In this document: positions 15,498 through 23,530 of the stretch, piece by piece
Numbering within the stretch: position 1 is the first letter of the stretch
Layout of the letters: the number at the start of each line of letters is the position of its first letter
The notes under the pieces: model-generated
Told to the model about the DNA's origin: nothing
Databases searched by the model: none
Seen by the model: only the letters and a program-made list of their open reading frames with translations
Assembly (NCBI GenBank): GCA_022709465.1
Contig: JAKLIT010000003.1
Span: forward strand, 1 to 25,803
Reading direction: 5' to 3'
DNA: 25,803 nt
From: Candidatus Omnitrophota bacterium
Lineage (GTDB): Bacteria > Omnitrophota > Koll11 > Pluralincolimonadales > Pluralincolimonadaceae
Program-made: the position numbers and the translations under genes

Positions 15498-16234
15498 TTA
15501 AGCGTAAACTCCAGTATTTTGTAGTATGACAGCTTCCTTGCCGGCTTGAACCGGGACAATATGTCGTCGAGCGCCGAGAAGAACGCGCATGCCCAATGCG
15601 CGTCCCTGAAGAAATACGACGCGCAAAGCCGGAAGAATACCATCTCCGGGTAATGCGTCTTTACCGCACCGAGGTATTTTTCTGCGGCGCGCACCCTTGC
15701 CGCGGTCAGGGGGTACTCCGACGGCGAGCTCTTCCTGAGCCCGAATACAGGAAGCACCCTGTTCCTGAAGAACATCAAAAGCGGGTTATCGCCGGAATTC
15801 TCTATGAAGACGGCTTTCCCGCCGTCTTTCAGGACACGGCGTATCTCCGGCGCCGCCTTTTCGATATCTATATGATGCAGTATAAAAGAGCCGAATACAA
15901 GGTCGAACGACTTATTAGCGAACGCGAGCTTTTCACAATCCATCACGTGCGCGTCTATCTCCAGGCCGTTCTTCTCTGACCATTCCAGCGTCCTCGCGAT
16001 ATTCGCGGGAGAAATATCTATCGCGGTGACTATGGCACCCTTTTTGGCGAGCCAGCAGGAGTTTCCGCCGGTCCCGCAACCCATATCGAGGGCTTTTTTC
16101 CCCTCGACATCACCGAGAAGGCCCAGGGCGTAAACGTGCAGGCGGTATAACTTCTCGTCGGGGTTATTGATGAGCCCCTTGTAGTAAGTAAGCGGGCCCT
16201 CCGCCTTTTTGTCCCAGAACTCCGCCTCGTTCAT
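15494..16234 (-). CDS. Class I SAM-dependent methyltransferase
   Basis: The 246-residue protein has motif I, A-L-D-M-G-C-G-T-G-G, at 48-57, an acidic end of strand 2 (T-A-I-D-I-S at 70-75), V-M-D-C-E-K-L-A-F near 102-110, and F-D-L-V-F-G-S-F-I-L-H-H-I-D, the motif IV region of the Methyltransf_11/25 families. It would use S-adenosylmethionine in the cytoplasm. In this setting it likely methylates a sugar of the repeat unit or caps the chain, which is inference from position. Length is typical. It overlaps its neighbours at both ends by four bases (ATGA), so it is part of the same translationally coupled series from 18931 to 14341. Confidence 0.88.
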   Translation of the reverse strand: MNEAEFWDKKAEGPLTYYKGLINNPDEKLYRLHVYALGLLGDVEGKKALDMGCGTGGNSCWLAKKGAIVTAIDISPANIARTLEWSEKNGLEIDAHVMDCEKLAFANKSFDLVFGSFILHHIDIEKAAPEIRRVLKDGGKAVFIENSGDNPLLMFFRNRVLPVFGLRKSSPSEYPLTAARVRAAEKYLGAVKTHYPEMVFFRLCASYFFRDAHWACAFFSALDDILSRFKPARKLSYYKILEFTLK

Positions 16235-17469
16235 GCCGCCTTGAGCGATCTCCTTACCGTTAAGCTCAATACCACGAAGAACAGCGCCTCCGGGATAAGC
16301 GTCGTCATCGCGGCGCCCAGCGCGCCGTACCTCGGAAGCAGGATGAGGTTTATCGTTACCGTGAACGCGAGCATCGCGAGCAACGCCTTCAGGTACGCCC
16401 TCTCCCTGTCCAGCGTATAGAGGAAATAATTACTCCCCGTGTTAAGGAACAGGAATACCGGCGTGAACGCCATGACATAGAGCGGCAATACCGCGCCCTT
16501 GAACCCGGGCCCGTAAATGAACCCTATCAGCGCCGGCGCCGACGCGAAGATGCCCGCGCTTATCGCGAGCCCTGCCCAGAAGAGGTACCTGCGGGCTTTC
16601 GCTATCGCAGCCCTGAGCCGCGCGGCATCCCTTCCTGCGGCGATATTCGCCAGGTGCGGGAATACCGCCTGCGTGATGCTTACCGCCAGGACGCCTGAGA
16701 CGCTGATGAAACGGAACCCCGCCGCGTAGATTCCCGTCGCCTCGTCGCCCTTGAAGAAATTCAGCAGTATCGTGTTCGTCTGCACGTACAGGGCGATCAG
16801 CATCTGTATCACCGCGATATGCGTGCTGCCCTTTACCATCGACGCGCATTCGCGGAATGAAAAAGCTCTGAGCTTGCCCTTCGACGCCACAAAACGCGAC
16901 GAGGCGATGTACGCTACCAGGAAGAACGACGAATACACGAATATCTGCGTCACCGCGAAAGCCGTTATGTCCCTGAACTTCAATATCACGAAGATGGACG
17001 CCGCAGTCGAGAAGAGATACAGCATCCCGCGTATCGCCCCTTCATACTCCATCTTCTGGAACGCCCTGAAGAACGCGAAGAATGAGAACATCAGCGACTC
17101 GATAAGCCGCGAGGCCATCACGAGATATATGACCGCCCTCTTATCCGCCGCGTAGCCCGCCGCCCTGAGCGCGAGCTCCAGCGCGAGCACCCCCGTCACG
17201 ATCATCGCGGCGCGCGCGGCCAGCATGTTATAAAAACATGCGCCCGCCTTGTTCGGTTCCCTCGCGATCGCCCTTATCGCGAAGTCGAACATGCCGAAGT
17301 AACTGGCGAAATATATTATCGTCGCTACGGAATACGCGAATGAAAACAGCCCGAGGTCGGCCACGCCGAGCGCGCGGGCCAGCGCGATTATTACCGCGAT
17401 ACCGCAGGCCATGTTGAACGCTTCGGTCGCGGTCAGTATCAGGGCGTTCTTCGCTACCGCCTTATTCAT
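16231..17469 (-). CDS. wzx: Wzx-type oligosaccharide flippase (third of three)
   Basis: The 412-residue polytopic protein begins K-N-A-L-I-L-T-A-T-E-A-F-N-M-A-C-G-I-A-V and continues A-R-A-L-G-V-A-D-L-G-L-F-S-F-A-Y-S-V, the usual first two segments of the polysaccharide flippase family. About a dozen membrane helices follow. It is Ala-rich, in keeping with the GC-rich codon use of this part of the window. It should flip the lipid-linked repeat made by the surrounding transferases. It sits directly after the O-antigen ligase/polymerase gene with an 8-bp overlap and before the methyltransferase with an ATGA overlap. It is the most likely partner of the Wzz/kinase-like protein at 18924. Confidence 0.9.
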   Translation of the reverse strand: MNKAVAKNALILTATEAFNMACGIAVIIALARALGVADLGLFSFAYSVATIIYFASYFGMFDFAIRAIAREPNKAGACFYNMLAARAAMIVTGVLALELALRAAGYAADKRAVIYLVMASRLIESLMFSFFAFFRAFQKMEYEGAIRGMLYLFSTAASIFVILKFRDITAFAVTQIFVYSSFFLVAYIASSRFVASKGKLRAFSFRECASMVKGSTHIAVIQMLIALYVQTNTILLNFFKGDEATGIYAAGFRFISVSGVLAVSITQAVFPHLANIAAGRDAARLRAAIAKARRYLFWAGLAISAGIFASAPALIGFIYGPGFKGAVLPLYVMAFTPVFLFLNTGSNYFLYTLDRERAYLKALLAMLAFTVTINLILLPRYGALGAAMTTLIPEALFFVVLSLTVRRSLKAA

Positions 17470-18931
17470 CTGACAGCGTTATCCTGTCCCTTACCGCTAA
17501 ACTAGTTATCGTGAAGAGCGCCGCGAAAAAGGCGAAGACGGTCAGGCGCGACGGATAATTCATGTCGGAGACCGCGTGGATGGAATACGCGATAAAACCG
17601 AATAGCAGGCCCGCGTTTAAATTGAAGAGGAAGCCCTTCGACTTGCGGATATTCCTTATCCCCGTTTCTATTATGACGAAGAAGAGCGAAAGCAGGGCCA
17701 CTATGCCCACTATGCCTGTTTCCGCGAAATACTCGAGGTATACGGTATGCACCGGGAACTTGAAGCCGCGGGATATCCGCTGGGTGGTATTGTCATACTC
17801 TTCCATGACCTCGACGTAGTTGTTGATCCCTACGCCGGTAAGAGGATGCGAGGTTATTATCTCCCTCGCCACGTAATACTGGCTGACCCTCGCGTTGGCG
17901 GCTCCCCTGTCGCGCGAGACTATCCTTTTATAGATCTTCGGCGAGAACCCCGCGAGGACACCGACGGCCAGCAGGATTATCGCGACCGTCTTGAAGAAGA
18001 ATTTCTGCTCGTATATGTTCCTCGCCGCGAGCACGAAGAACAGGAAGAAGCACGCTACCACCACGCCGACCCACCCTCCGCGCGATAGCGTGTATATAAG
18101 CGATACGCCTCCGGCGAACATGGCCACAGTCGCGAGCTTGCGCAGCCACCCCGGCCGCCTGATGAACGCCATCGAGAACATCAGCGGTATCAGGAACTCG
18201 AGGTAGTTGCTGAAGAGGTTCGGGTGCCCGAAGAGCCCCGACGGCCTGAAGACCTGGTGTTCTTCCTCGTACGACAGGTAAGGCGACTTTAGTTCCCCGA
18301 GGTAGATGAAACCAAGCGTGTCGCGGAAATAGACCTGCATTATCACTATAACGGTCTGCAGGATGAGCCCGACGGCCAGCGTCGCTATGATGACCCTGAA
18401 TTCTTTCGTCGAGGTGATGTTGTTGATCAGGTAAAAATATACGATGAGGACCTTCGCCATCATCGCTATCTCGATGAACGCCCGATCGAACCTGACCGCG
18501 TTGACGAGCGAAAGGATGTCCGCGGCCACCATCGCGAGCAGGAAGAACATGACCGGCGTCATCCAGATGATCTTCCTGTGGCCCTTCTCCGCGCTGTGCG
18601 CCATCCTGCCTATCCAGATGCCGTAAAGGATCACCAGGAACGCGTCTGTCGCGAAGAACGGCAGCGTGTCGCTAAGCGACGGTATCGGGTTATCTATCCT
18701 GAATATCGCCTTGTTGATGTTTATCGGAAGGAAGAAGACAAGCAGTGTCAGGTAATAGAGTTTCTTGTCATGGAAGAATATTGACACCACCACGACAAGC
18801 AGCGCCGCGCCGATCGCCAGCACAAAACGTACCGGCAGCATGCCCGCGACGGCGGACAACGCCCCTATCGCGGCGCATACGACCAGCGAGAACGCTACGT
18901 TCCTGAAACTGTCGTTTTTCTTGTCAAACAT
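17462..18931 (-). CDS. O-antigen ligase/polymerase family membrane protein (Wzy_C type)
   Basis: The 489-residue protein has many membrane segments and the motif set of the O-antigen ligase (PF04932) group: RPSGLFGHPN at 229-238, S-R-G-G-W at 283-287, HPLTGVGINNY at 362-372 and VHTVYLEYFAETG at 394-406. The large periplasmic loop between about 330 and 400 holds the conserved Arg and His residues that act in WaaL and Wzy. Either polymerisation of flipped units or transfer to an acceptor is possible, and the sequence does not separate these. Placement between a Wzz/kinase-like gene and a flippase favours polymerase. It overlaps both neighbours by 8 bp. Confidence 0.9.
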   Translation of the reverse strand: MFDKKNDSFRNVAFSLVVCAAIGALSAVAGMLPVRFVLAIGAALLVVVVSIFFHDKKLYYLTLLVFFLPININKAIFRIDNPIPSLSDTLPFFATDAFLVILYGIWIGRMAHSAEKGHRKIIWMTPVMFFLLAMVAADILSLVNAVRFDRAFIEIAMMAKVLIVYFYLINNITSTKEFRVIIATLAVGLILQTVIVIMQVYFRDTLGFIYLGELKSPYLSYEEEHQVFRPSGLFGHPNLFSNYLEFLIPLMFSMAFIRRPGWLRKLATVAMFAGGVSLIYTLSRGGWVGVVVACFFLFFVLAARNIYEQKFFFKTVAIILLAVGVLAGFSPKIYKRIVSRDRGAANARVSQYYVAREIITSHPLTGVGINNYVEVMEEYDNTTQRISRGFKFPVHTVYLEYFAETGIVGIVALLSLFFVIIETGIRNIRKSKGFLFNLNAGLLFGFIAYSIHAVSDMNYPSRLTVFAFFAALFTITSLAVRDRITLSDE

Positions 18932-20492
18932 GCCTGTAAATGAACGCGGGGATGAAGTACCTCTGGTTCGTCAGGACCGCCCCGAGGAACGTGATGCCTT
19001 CCCTCTCGGTCTTGTGAAGCACGTCCTTTATGACCTCTCGCCTTGTCGCGCTCTCCTTGACGACCATGATGCCGAGGTCCGCCTGCTTGCATACGAGCAG
19101 CGCGGCAGAAGCGCTCTTCATCGACGGGCAGTCGAATATGACGAGGTCATAATGTTTCTTCGCTTCGTCTATGAGGTGGCGTATCTTGTCGGCCTTGAAC
19201 GTCGCCCTTGAATCGGCCCTGCCGGCGGTAAGCACGTCGAGGTTGTCGTTGATCGTGTTCTTGGCTTTCTCTATCGAGATATCCCCGTCGAGCACGTCGC
19301 TCAATCCCGGGTTCTCCGGCACGCCGAAAAGTTTGTTCATCGATGGTGATTTTGTATTTGCGTCTATAAGCAGTGTCTTCGCGTGCGAGCGCTTGCTGAC
19401 GATGACCGCGATATCCTTCGCGGTTACGCTCTTGCCTTCCTGCTTCTCGGTGCTCGTTACCGCGACGCATACCGGCCGCCTGTCCTTGACGAGGATCTGG
19501 AGCCGCCCGGCGAACATCTCATACGCGCCGTAATACGCGTCGTCCATATTCGGGTCGAGGTCGCCGGCCATCCTCGTCTTAAGCGAGGGTATCGAGGCCA
19601 GTACGTGCAGGCCGAGGTACTTCTCTATCTCGAGCGGCGTCTTGACCGAATGGTCGAGCACCTCCATCGCGAACATGCCGGCTATGCCGAGGATGATGAA
19701 GAGCACGAGCGCGACGAGATACGCTATCTTCTTGTTCGGCGTCGAAGGCCATGCGGGAACGGACGCCTGCTCAATTACCTTTATGTTGCCGCTGCTCATC
19801 GCCTCGCTGAACCCGACCCCGCCCTTCGCGATCTCATTGCGTATATCGCTTATCTGGTTCTCGAGGATGGTTATCTTCGGGTGCTTCTCGCCGTATTTCG
19901 TGCGGTATTCGTCCATCTGCTGCATCATGTTGAATAAAATATAGCGTTTTGTCAGCGCATCGCCTATCCTGGACGCCATCACCGGGTCGTAATCGATCGC
20001 CGCGACGCGTATTACGTCGGTCCTCTCGATGCTGTCGACCTTAACCATCTTCGCGAGGCGGTTTATCGCGAGTTCGAGCTTCTGCTGTTCCGTCGGCGGC
20101 TTCCTGAAGATATTCATGACCGGGGTTATCACGTAATCCATCGTCAACTTGACCGCTTTCCAGCCGAGCGGCGAATATTTCAATTCGTCTTTGCGGCTGT
20201 CGAGGCCGAGGGTTATCGTGACGTCCCTCAGGAGGTCCCTGCTCTTTATGACCTCGCTGACCGTGCTCGCGATATCTACCGTCCTGAAGGCGGGTATCGG
20301 CGCGTAATACGTCGAGTCCACCTGCGGCAAACTGGCGACGAGCAGGCGTATCTCGCTCCTGTACTTCGGCAGGAAGAACGACAGGAATATCGTCGTGAAA
20401 ATGACGGAAAGCACCGCGAATATCAGCAGCAGCGATTTCCTTTTGAAGATTATCCTTAAATTGTCACGCGCGCTCATTTCATAACGGTCCAT
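18924..20492 (-). CDS. Wzz-type chain-length protein fused to a BY-kinase-like ATPase domain
   Basis: The 522-residue protein has membrane segments at about 21-41 and 257-276 around a periplasmic Wzz domain that includes a helical stretch (186-220) and the typical S-V-P-A-W-P-S-T-P-N-K-K before the second segment. The cytoplasmic part has Walker A T-S-T-E-K-Q-E-G-K-S-V-T at 346-357 with Lys354 kept, Walker A' LLIDAN at 374-379 and Walker B LVIFDCP at 450-456. There is no tyrosine cluster at the C-terminus, so autophosphorylation of the usual kind is uncertain. It ends RYFIPAFIYRHV, a tail shared in form with the paralogue at 5367. AAAGGAGGG lies 5 bp before the ATG at 20492. It should set chain length and gate export for the main system. 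Confidence 0.92.
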   Translation of the reverse strand: MDRYEMSARDNLRIIFKRKSLLLIFAVLSVIFTTIFLSFFLPKYRSEIRLLVASLPQVDSTYYAPIPAFRTVDIASTVSEVIKSRDLLRDVTITLGLDSRKDELKYSPLGWKAVKLTMDYVITPVMNIFRKPPTEQQKLELAINRLAKMVKVDSIERTDVIRVAAIDYDPVMASRIGDALTKRYILFNMMQQMDEYRTKYGEKHPKITILENQISDIRNEIAKGGVGFSEAMSSGNIKVIEQASVPAWPSTPNKKIAYLVALVLFIILGIAGMFAMEVLDHSVKTPLEIEKYLGLHVLASIPSLKTRMAGDLDPNMDDAYYGAYEMFAGRLQILVKDRRPVCVAVTSTEKQEGKSVTAKDIAVIVSKRSHAKTLLIDANTKSPSMNKLFGVPENPGLSDVLDGDISIEKAKNTINDNLDVLTAGRADSRATFKADKIRHLIDEAKKHYDLVIFDCPSMKSASAALLVCKQADLGIMVVKESATRREVIKDVLHKTEREGITFLGAVLTNQRYFIPAFIYRHV

Positions 20493-20506
20493 CTACGCCC
20501 TCCTTT

Positions 20507-21469
20507 TTAGGATATGACCTTTCCATAGTATCCCTTGTGGAAATAATAATTAAACAAACGCCTGTATAAGAATGAACTCACAGCCTCGCTGTTTCGTTCC
20601 GTTTTTTTCGCTAAAGATAAAAGAGCGTTTATCGTAAATTCGTTGATGAATACCTTCTGCAGTGCGTATCTCGCGTACCTTACCGACAGCTTCGGCCCGC
20701 GTTCGGGAAGGAACCTTCCTATGAACTTCGTCTCCTCCCTCAGGCCCTTGTCGCCCGACTCGAGCCAGGCGCGGAACGCCTCGCCGTACCTTCGGACTTT
20801 CTCGAGAAACTGCGCGGGCGTCCTGAAATGGTAATGGTACGATACCGCTTTTTCGTTATATACGATCTTCAGCCCCTTCTTATTGAGACGGAAGCCGAGG
20901 TCGGTATCTTCAAATCCTACCGTGCGCGCGAATATCTTCTCGTCGAACCTCGCCCGGGAAGAGTCGAGAAACGACTTCTTGAGCGAGATATTCATCGACG
21001 AGAAATCCGCCCAGCCGCAGATCTCGCCGTGTTTGAGCCGCCTGAACGCGAGGCCGACGTCATCGAGCCGCATCAGCGGCGTCGCCTTCACTTCCGGCGG
21101 GTACTGCGGGTTTCCCAGCACTGCGATATTCGGGCCCGGGAACCTCTTGTGGAAATCCAGGTGCTGCTCGAGGCAATCTTTTTCAGGGACGTTGTCGGCG
21201 TCAAGGAACATTATATATTCGCCCGTCGCGTTATCGAGCCCCCTGTTCCTCGCGACGCCCGACCCGAGCCGCTCGCCATTACGAAAATATTTCACAGAGC
21301 CGTCTTTCGTATACTTCTCCACCGCCGTCCTCGTCCCGTCGGTCGAGGCGTCATCGACCACTATCACCTCTATATCTCCTGCCGGCAGTGCCTGCTTCTT
21401 CAGCGCCTCGATCGTCTTTCCGATCACCTCCCCGCAATTATACGCGGGAACTATAACGCTAAAATACAC
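20507..21469 (-). CDS. Glycosyltransferase family 2
   Basis: From the GTG at 21469 the product is 320 residues. It opens Y-F-S-V-I-V-P-A-Y-N-C-G, then EVIVVDDASTDGT at 34-46, F-L-D-A-D-N at 88-93 (metal-binding DxD) and G-F-E-D-T-D-L-G-F-R-L near 185-195 (catalytic base region), followed by Y-H-Y-H-F. This is a standard GT-A inverting transferase. A TTG at 21502 would add 11 residues (N-P-A-I-S-C-R-L-K-K) that fall wholly inside the export-protein gene. I prefer GTG because the GT-A strand begins right after it and an AGG lies about 9 bp upstream. The frame overlaps the OPX gene by 11 bp. Sugar specificity is unknown; its early position suggests the second sugar of the repeat. Confidence 0.88.
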   Translation of the reverse strand: MYFSVIVPAYNCGEVIGKTIEALKKQALPAGDIEVIVVDDASTDGTRTAVEKYTKDGSVKYFRNGERLGSGVARNRGLDNATGEYIMFLDADNVPEKDCLEQHLDFHKRFPGPNIAVLGNPQYPPEVKATPLMRLDDVGLAFRRLKHGEICGWADFSSMNISLKKSFLDSSRARFDEKIFARTVGFEDTDLGFRLNKKGLKIVYNEKAVSYHYHFRTPAQFLEKVRRYGEAFRAWLESGDKGLREETKFIGRFLPERGPKLSVRYARYALQKVFINEFTINALLSLAKKTERNSEAVSSFLYRRLFNYYFHKGYYGKVIS

Positions 21470-22166
21470 CTTCTTCAACCTGCACGATATCGCCGGGTTC
21501 AAGCACGATATCTTTTGACAGGCCGTTCATGATGAGCTTCATGTTGGCTTTGAAGGTCTCGTACCCGGACCCGTTCACCTTCGGGCGCAATACCTTTACG
21601 CGGCTCGATGAGCCGTATTTCGTGAAACCGCCCGCGGTCGATATCGCCTTCATGACCGTCATGTTGTCCTCGAGGAAATACGTTCCGGGTTTGAGAACCT
21701 CCCCGTAAACGTAGAATTTCTTGCTGCGCGACTCTTTTACCGCGACCGAGACCACCGGGTATTTCAGGTAGCCGTCGGCAAGGCGCGATTGTATCTCGTC
21801 CTGCACTTCGGAAGGCGTCTTGCCTTTCACGTCCACCTTTCCGATATACGGGAACGTTATCGAGCCGTCAGGCGATACCGTGACCGTCAGCGCGAGCTGC
21901 TCGGGCTGTAACACCGCGATATCGAGGATGTCCTCGTTACCGATGCGATATTCCTGCTGAGCCGGCGCAGCCGGCGCAGCGCCCGCCTGCTCCTGGGCTG
22001 CTGCGGGCTGCGTCATACCTGCCGCTTTTTCTGCCTGCACCTCAGCGGCAGGCACAGCCGCCTTTGGTTGCGCGAAGTTCACCGATCTTGCGGCCTCATC
22101 AGCGCCCGCGCCCTGCGCAAATACGCATACAACCGCTATTGACATTATTATTGCCAGTCCTTTCAT
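21459..22166 (-). CDS. Polysaccharide export protein (OPX/Wza family), short form without an outer-membrane helix
   Basis: The 235-residue product starts K-G-L-A-I-I-M-S-I-A-V-V-C-V-F-A-Q-G-A-G-A, a signal peptide with no proper lipobox (V precedes the Cys). A long Ala/Pro/Gln-rich linker covers about 35-70. A Poly_export domain follows (Y-R-I-G-N-E-D-I-L-D-I-A-V near 73-85, through V-S-V-A-V), then one SLBB domain (F-Y-V-Y-G-E-V-L-K-P-G-T-Y near 151-163). The chain ends at D-I-V-Q-V-E-E-G-V-F with no C-terminal amphipathic helix of the kind that forms the Wza pore. ATG at 22166 is chosen over GTG at 22169 because AAAGGAG (22174-22180) is 7 bp upstream. It is coupled to the phosphoglycosyl transferase by a TGATG overlap. 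Confidence 0.9.
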   Translation of the reverse strand: MKGLAIIMSIAVVCVFAQGAGADEAARSVNFAQPKAAVPAAEVQAEKAAGMTQPAAAQEQAGAAPAAPAQQEYRIGNEDILDIAVLQPEQLALTVTVSPDGSITFPYIGKVDVKGKTPSEVQDEIQSRLADGYLKYPVVSVAVKESRSKKFYVYGEVLKPGTYFLEDNMTVMKAISTAGGFTKYGSSSRVKVLRPKVNGSGYETFKANMKLIMNGLSKDIVLEPGDIVQVEEGVF

Positions 22167-23527
22167 CACTTTGCTCCTTTCGCTATTAAAACTACGGGTA
22201 TCGTTGTGAACAGTATCTTAAGGTCCAGCCAGATAGACCAGTTGTCGATATACTCGAGGTCGAGCCGCATCCATTCGTTGAAATCCGTTATCTCATTGCG
22301 GCCCTTGACCTGCCAGAGGCACGTGATGCCCGGCCTCATGCTAAGGCGGCGGCGCTGCCAGTTGTCGTAATTATCGACCTCGGCCGGTATCGGCGGCCGC
22401 GGCCCGACTATGCTCATCTCGCCGTTAAATACGTTCCAGAGCTGCGGCAGCTCGTCCAGGCTCGACTTGCGCAGGAACCTGCCGATCGGCGTCACGCGCG
22501 GGTCGCTCTTCATCTTGAAGACGGGGCCGTTCATCTCGTTGAACTTCTGCAGCTCGGCCAACTTCTCTTCGGCGCCCTTGACCATCGTCCTGAACTTGAA
22601 CAACGTGAACCTGCGGCCGTTGAGCCCGCAGCGTTTCTGCCTGAAGAATACAGGCCCTTCGGACGTTGCCTTGATTATAACTGCCAGCGCGAGGAACAGC
22701 GGCGACAGCACGACGAGCCCGATAGCCGACGATACGGCGTCGAACGCGCGTTTCATCAAAAGCTCCCACACCCTGTCCGGCGCAGATTCGAACGTCAGCA
22801 TCGGCGTGCCTAAAAAATCGGTCTGCTTCGCGCGCGCGAATTTCAGCTCATACAGGTCGACCACGACGCTCGCGGGTATGCCCTCCGTCTCGCAGAGATG
22901 GATGAGGTCCTCTATCTTTTCGAACCAGAGCCGCGGCACGACGAACACGACATGGTCCACGACGTTGCGGTGCAGTATCTTCGCCATGTCGCCGAACTCG
23001 TCCTCGTCGATCATCTTGATTATCTTAAAACCCCATTCGCTGTGCGTCTTTATCTTCCCAACAAAATCCTGCGCGCGCTTGCCCGTGCCGACGATGAGGA
23101 CGTTCCTCGTGTTATATCCCCTTCTGCGCAGGTGCTTGAACGTCATTACAATCAATATTTTTTGTATGACAAAGAGCGCGGCCGAAATGAATATTATCAT
23201 GAAGACGAACGCCCTGCTGACATCGTGCAATTTCACCACGTACACGACGCTGCTGAACACAACGAACCCGAAGAACGCCGTCTCGAACACTATCGATATC
23301 ACGTCCGAGAGCGGCTTCATCCTGAACGAGTTATACATCCCGAGGAAGTAAAGCAGCCCAACCCACACTCCGACGAAATACGGCATGAGCCGCAGGTAAT
23401 CGTTGAGCGGGTAAAGCTCCTTCATCTCGTTGCTCAAATAATATGCCGCGATGAACGCAGCCGCGGCAAGGCACACATCCGCAAAAATGAGCAGTTTCCT
23501 GAATATATCGGAGTGTTGTCTGAGCAT
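22166..23527 (-). CDS. Undecaprenyl-phosphate hexose-1-phosphate transferase (polyprenyl phosphoglycosyl transferase, second of two)
   Basis: The 453-residue protein has four N-terminal membrane helices, a Rossmann-like middle with V-L-I-V-G-T-G-K-R-A, and a C-terminal sugar transferase domain. The domain shows K-R-A-F-D-A-V-S-S-A, then VFFRQKRCGLNGRRF, FKFRTM, GRFLRKSSLDELPQLWNVF, G-E-M-S-I-V-G-P-R-P-P and RPGITCLWQVKGR. These are the features of WbaP/WcaJ/Gum-type enzymes that start glycan assembly by loading a sugar phosphate on undecaprenyl phosphate. The length is normal. It lies next to the OPX and beta-barrel genes, the usual place for the initiating enzyme of the main export system. 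ATG at 23527 is 3 bp after the beta-barrel stop. Confidence 0.94.
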   Translation of the reverse strand: MLRQHSDIFRKLLIFADVCLAAAAFIAAYYLSNEMKELYPLNDYLRLMPYFVGVWVGLLYFLGMYNSFRMKPLSDVISIVFETAFFGFVVFSSVVYVVKLHDVSRAFVFMIIFISAALFVIQKILIVMTFKHLRRRGYNTRNVLIVGTGKRAQDFVGKIKTHSEWGFKIIKMIDEDEFGDMAKILHRNVVDHVVFVVPRLWFEKIEDLIHLCETEGIPASVVVDLYELKFARAKQTDFLGTPMLTFESAPDRVWELLMKRAFDAVSSAIGLVVLSPLFLALAVIIKATSEGPVFFRQKRCGLNGRRFTLFKFRTMVKGAEEKLAELQKFNEMNGPVFKMKSDPRVTPIGRFLRKSSLDELPQLWNVFNGEMSIVGPRPPIPAEVDNYDNWQRRRLSMRPGITCLWQVKGRNEITDFNEWMRLDLEYIDNWSIWLDLKILFTTIPVVLIAKGAK

Positions 23528-23530
23528 TCC

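Noticed and set aside
22410..23351. Long plus-strand open frame (313 codons) antisense to the phosphoglycosyl transferase
   Set aside because: The opposite strand encodes a full-length protein with all family motifs; the antisense product has no recognisable domain and is the usual by-product of GC-rich codon use.
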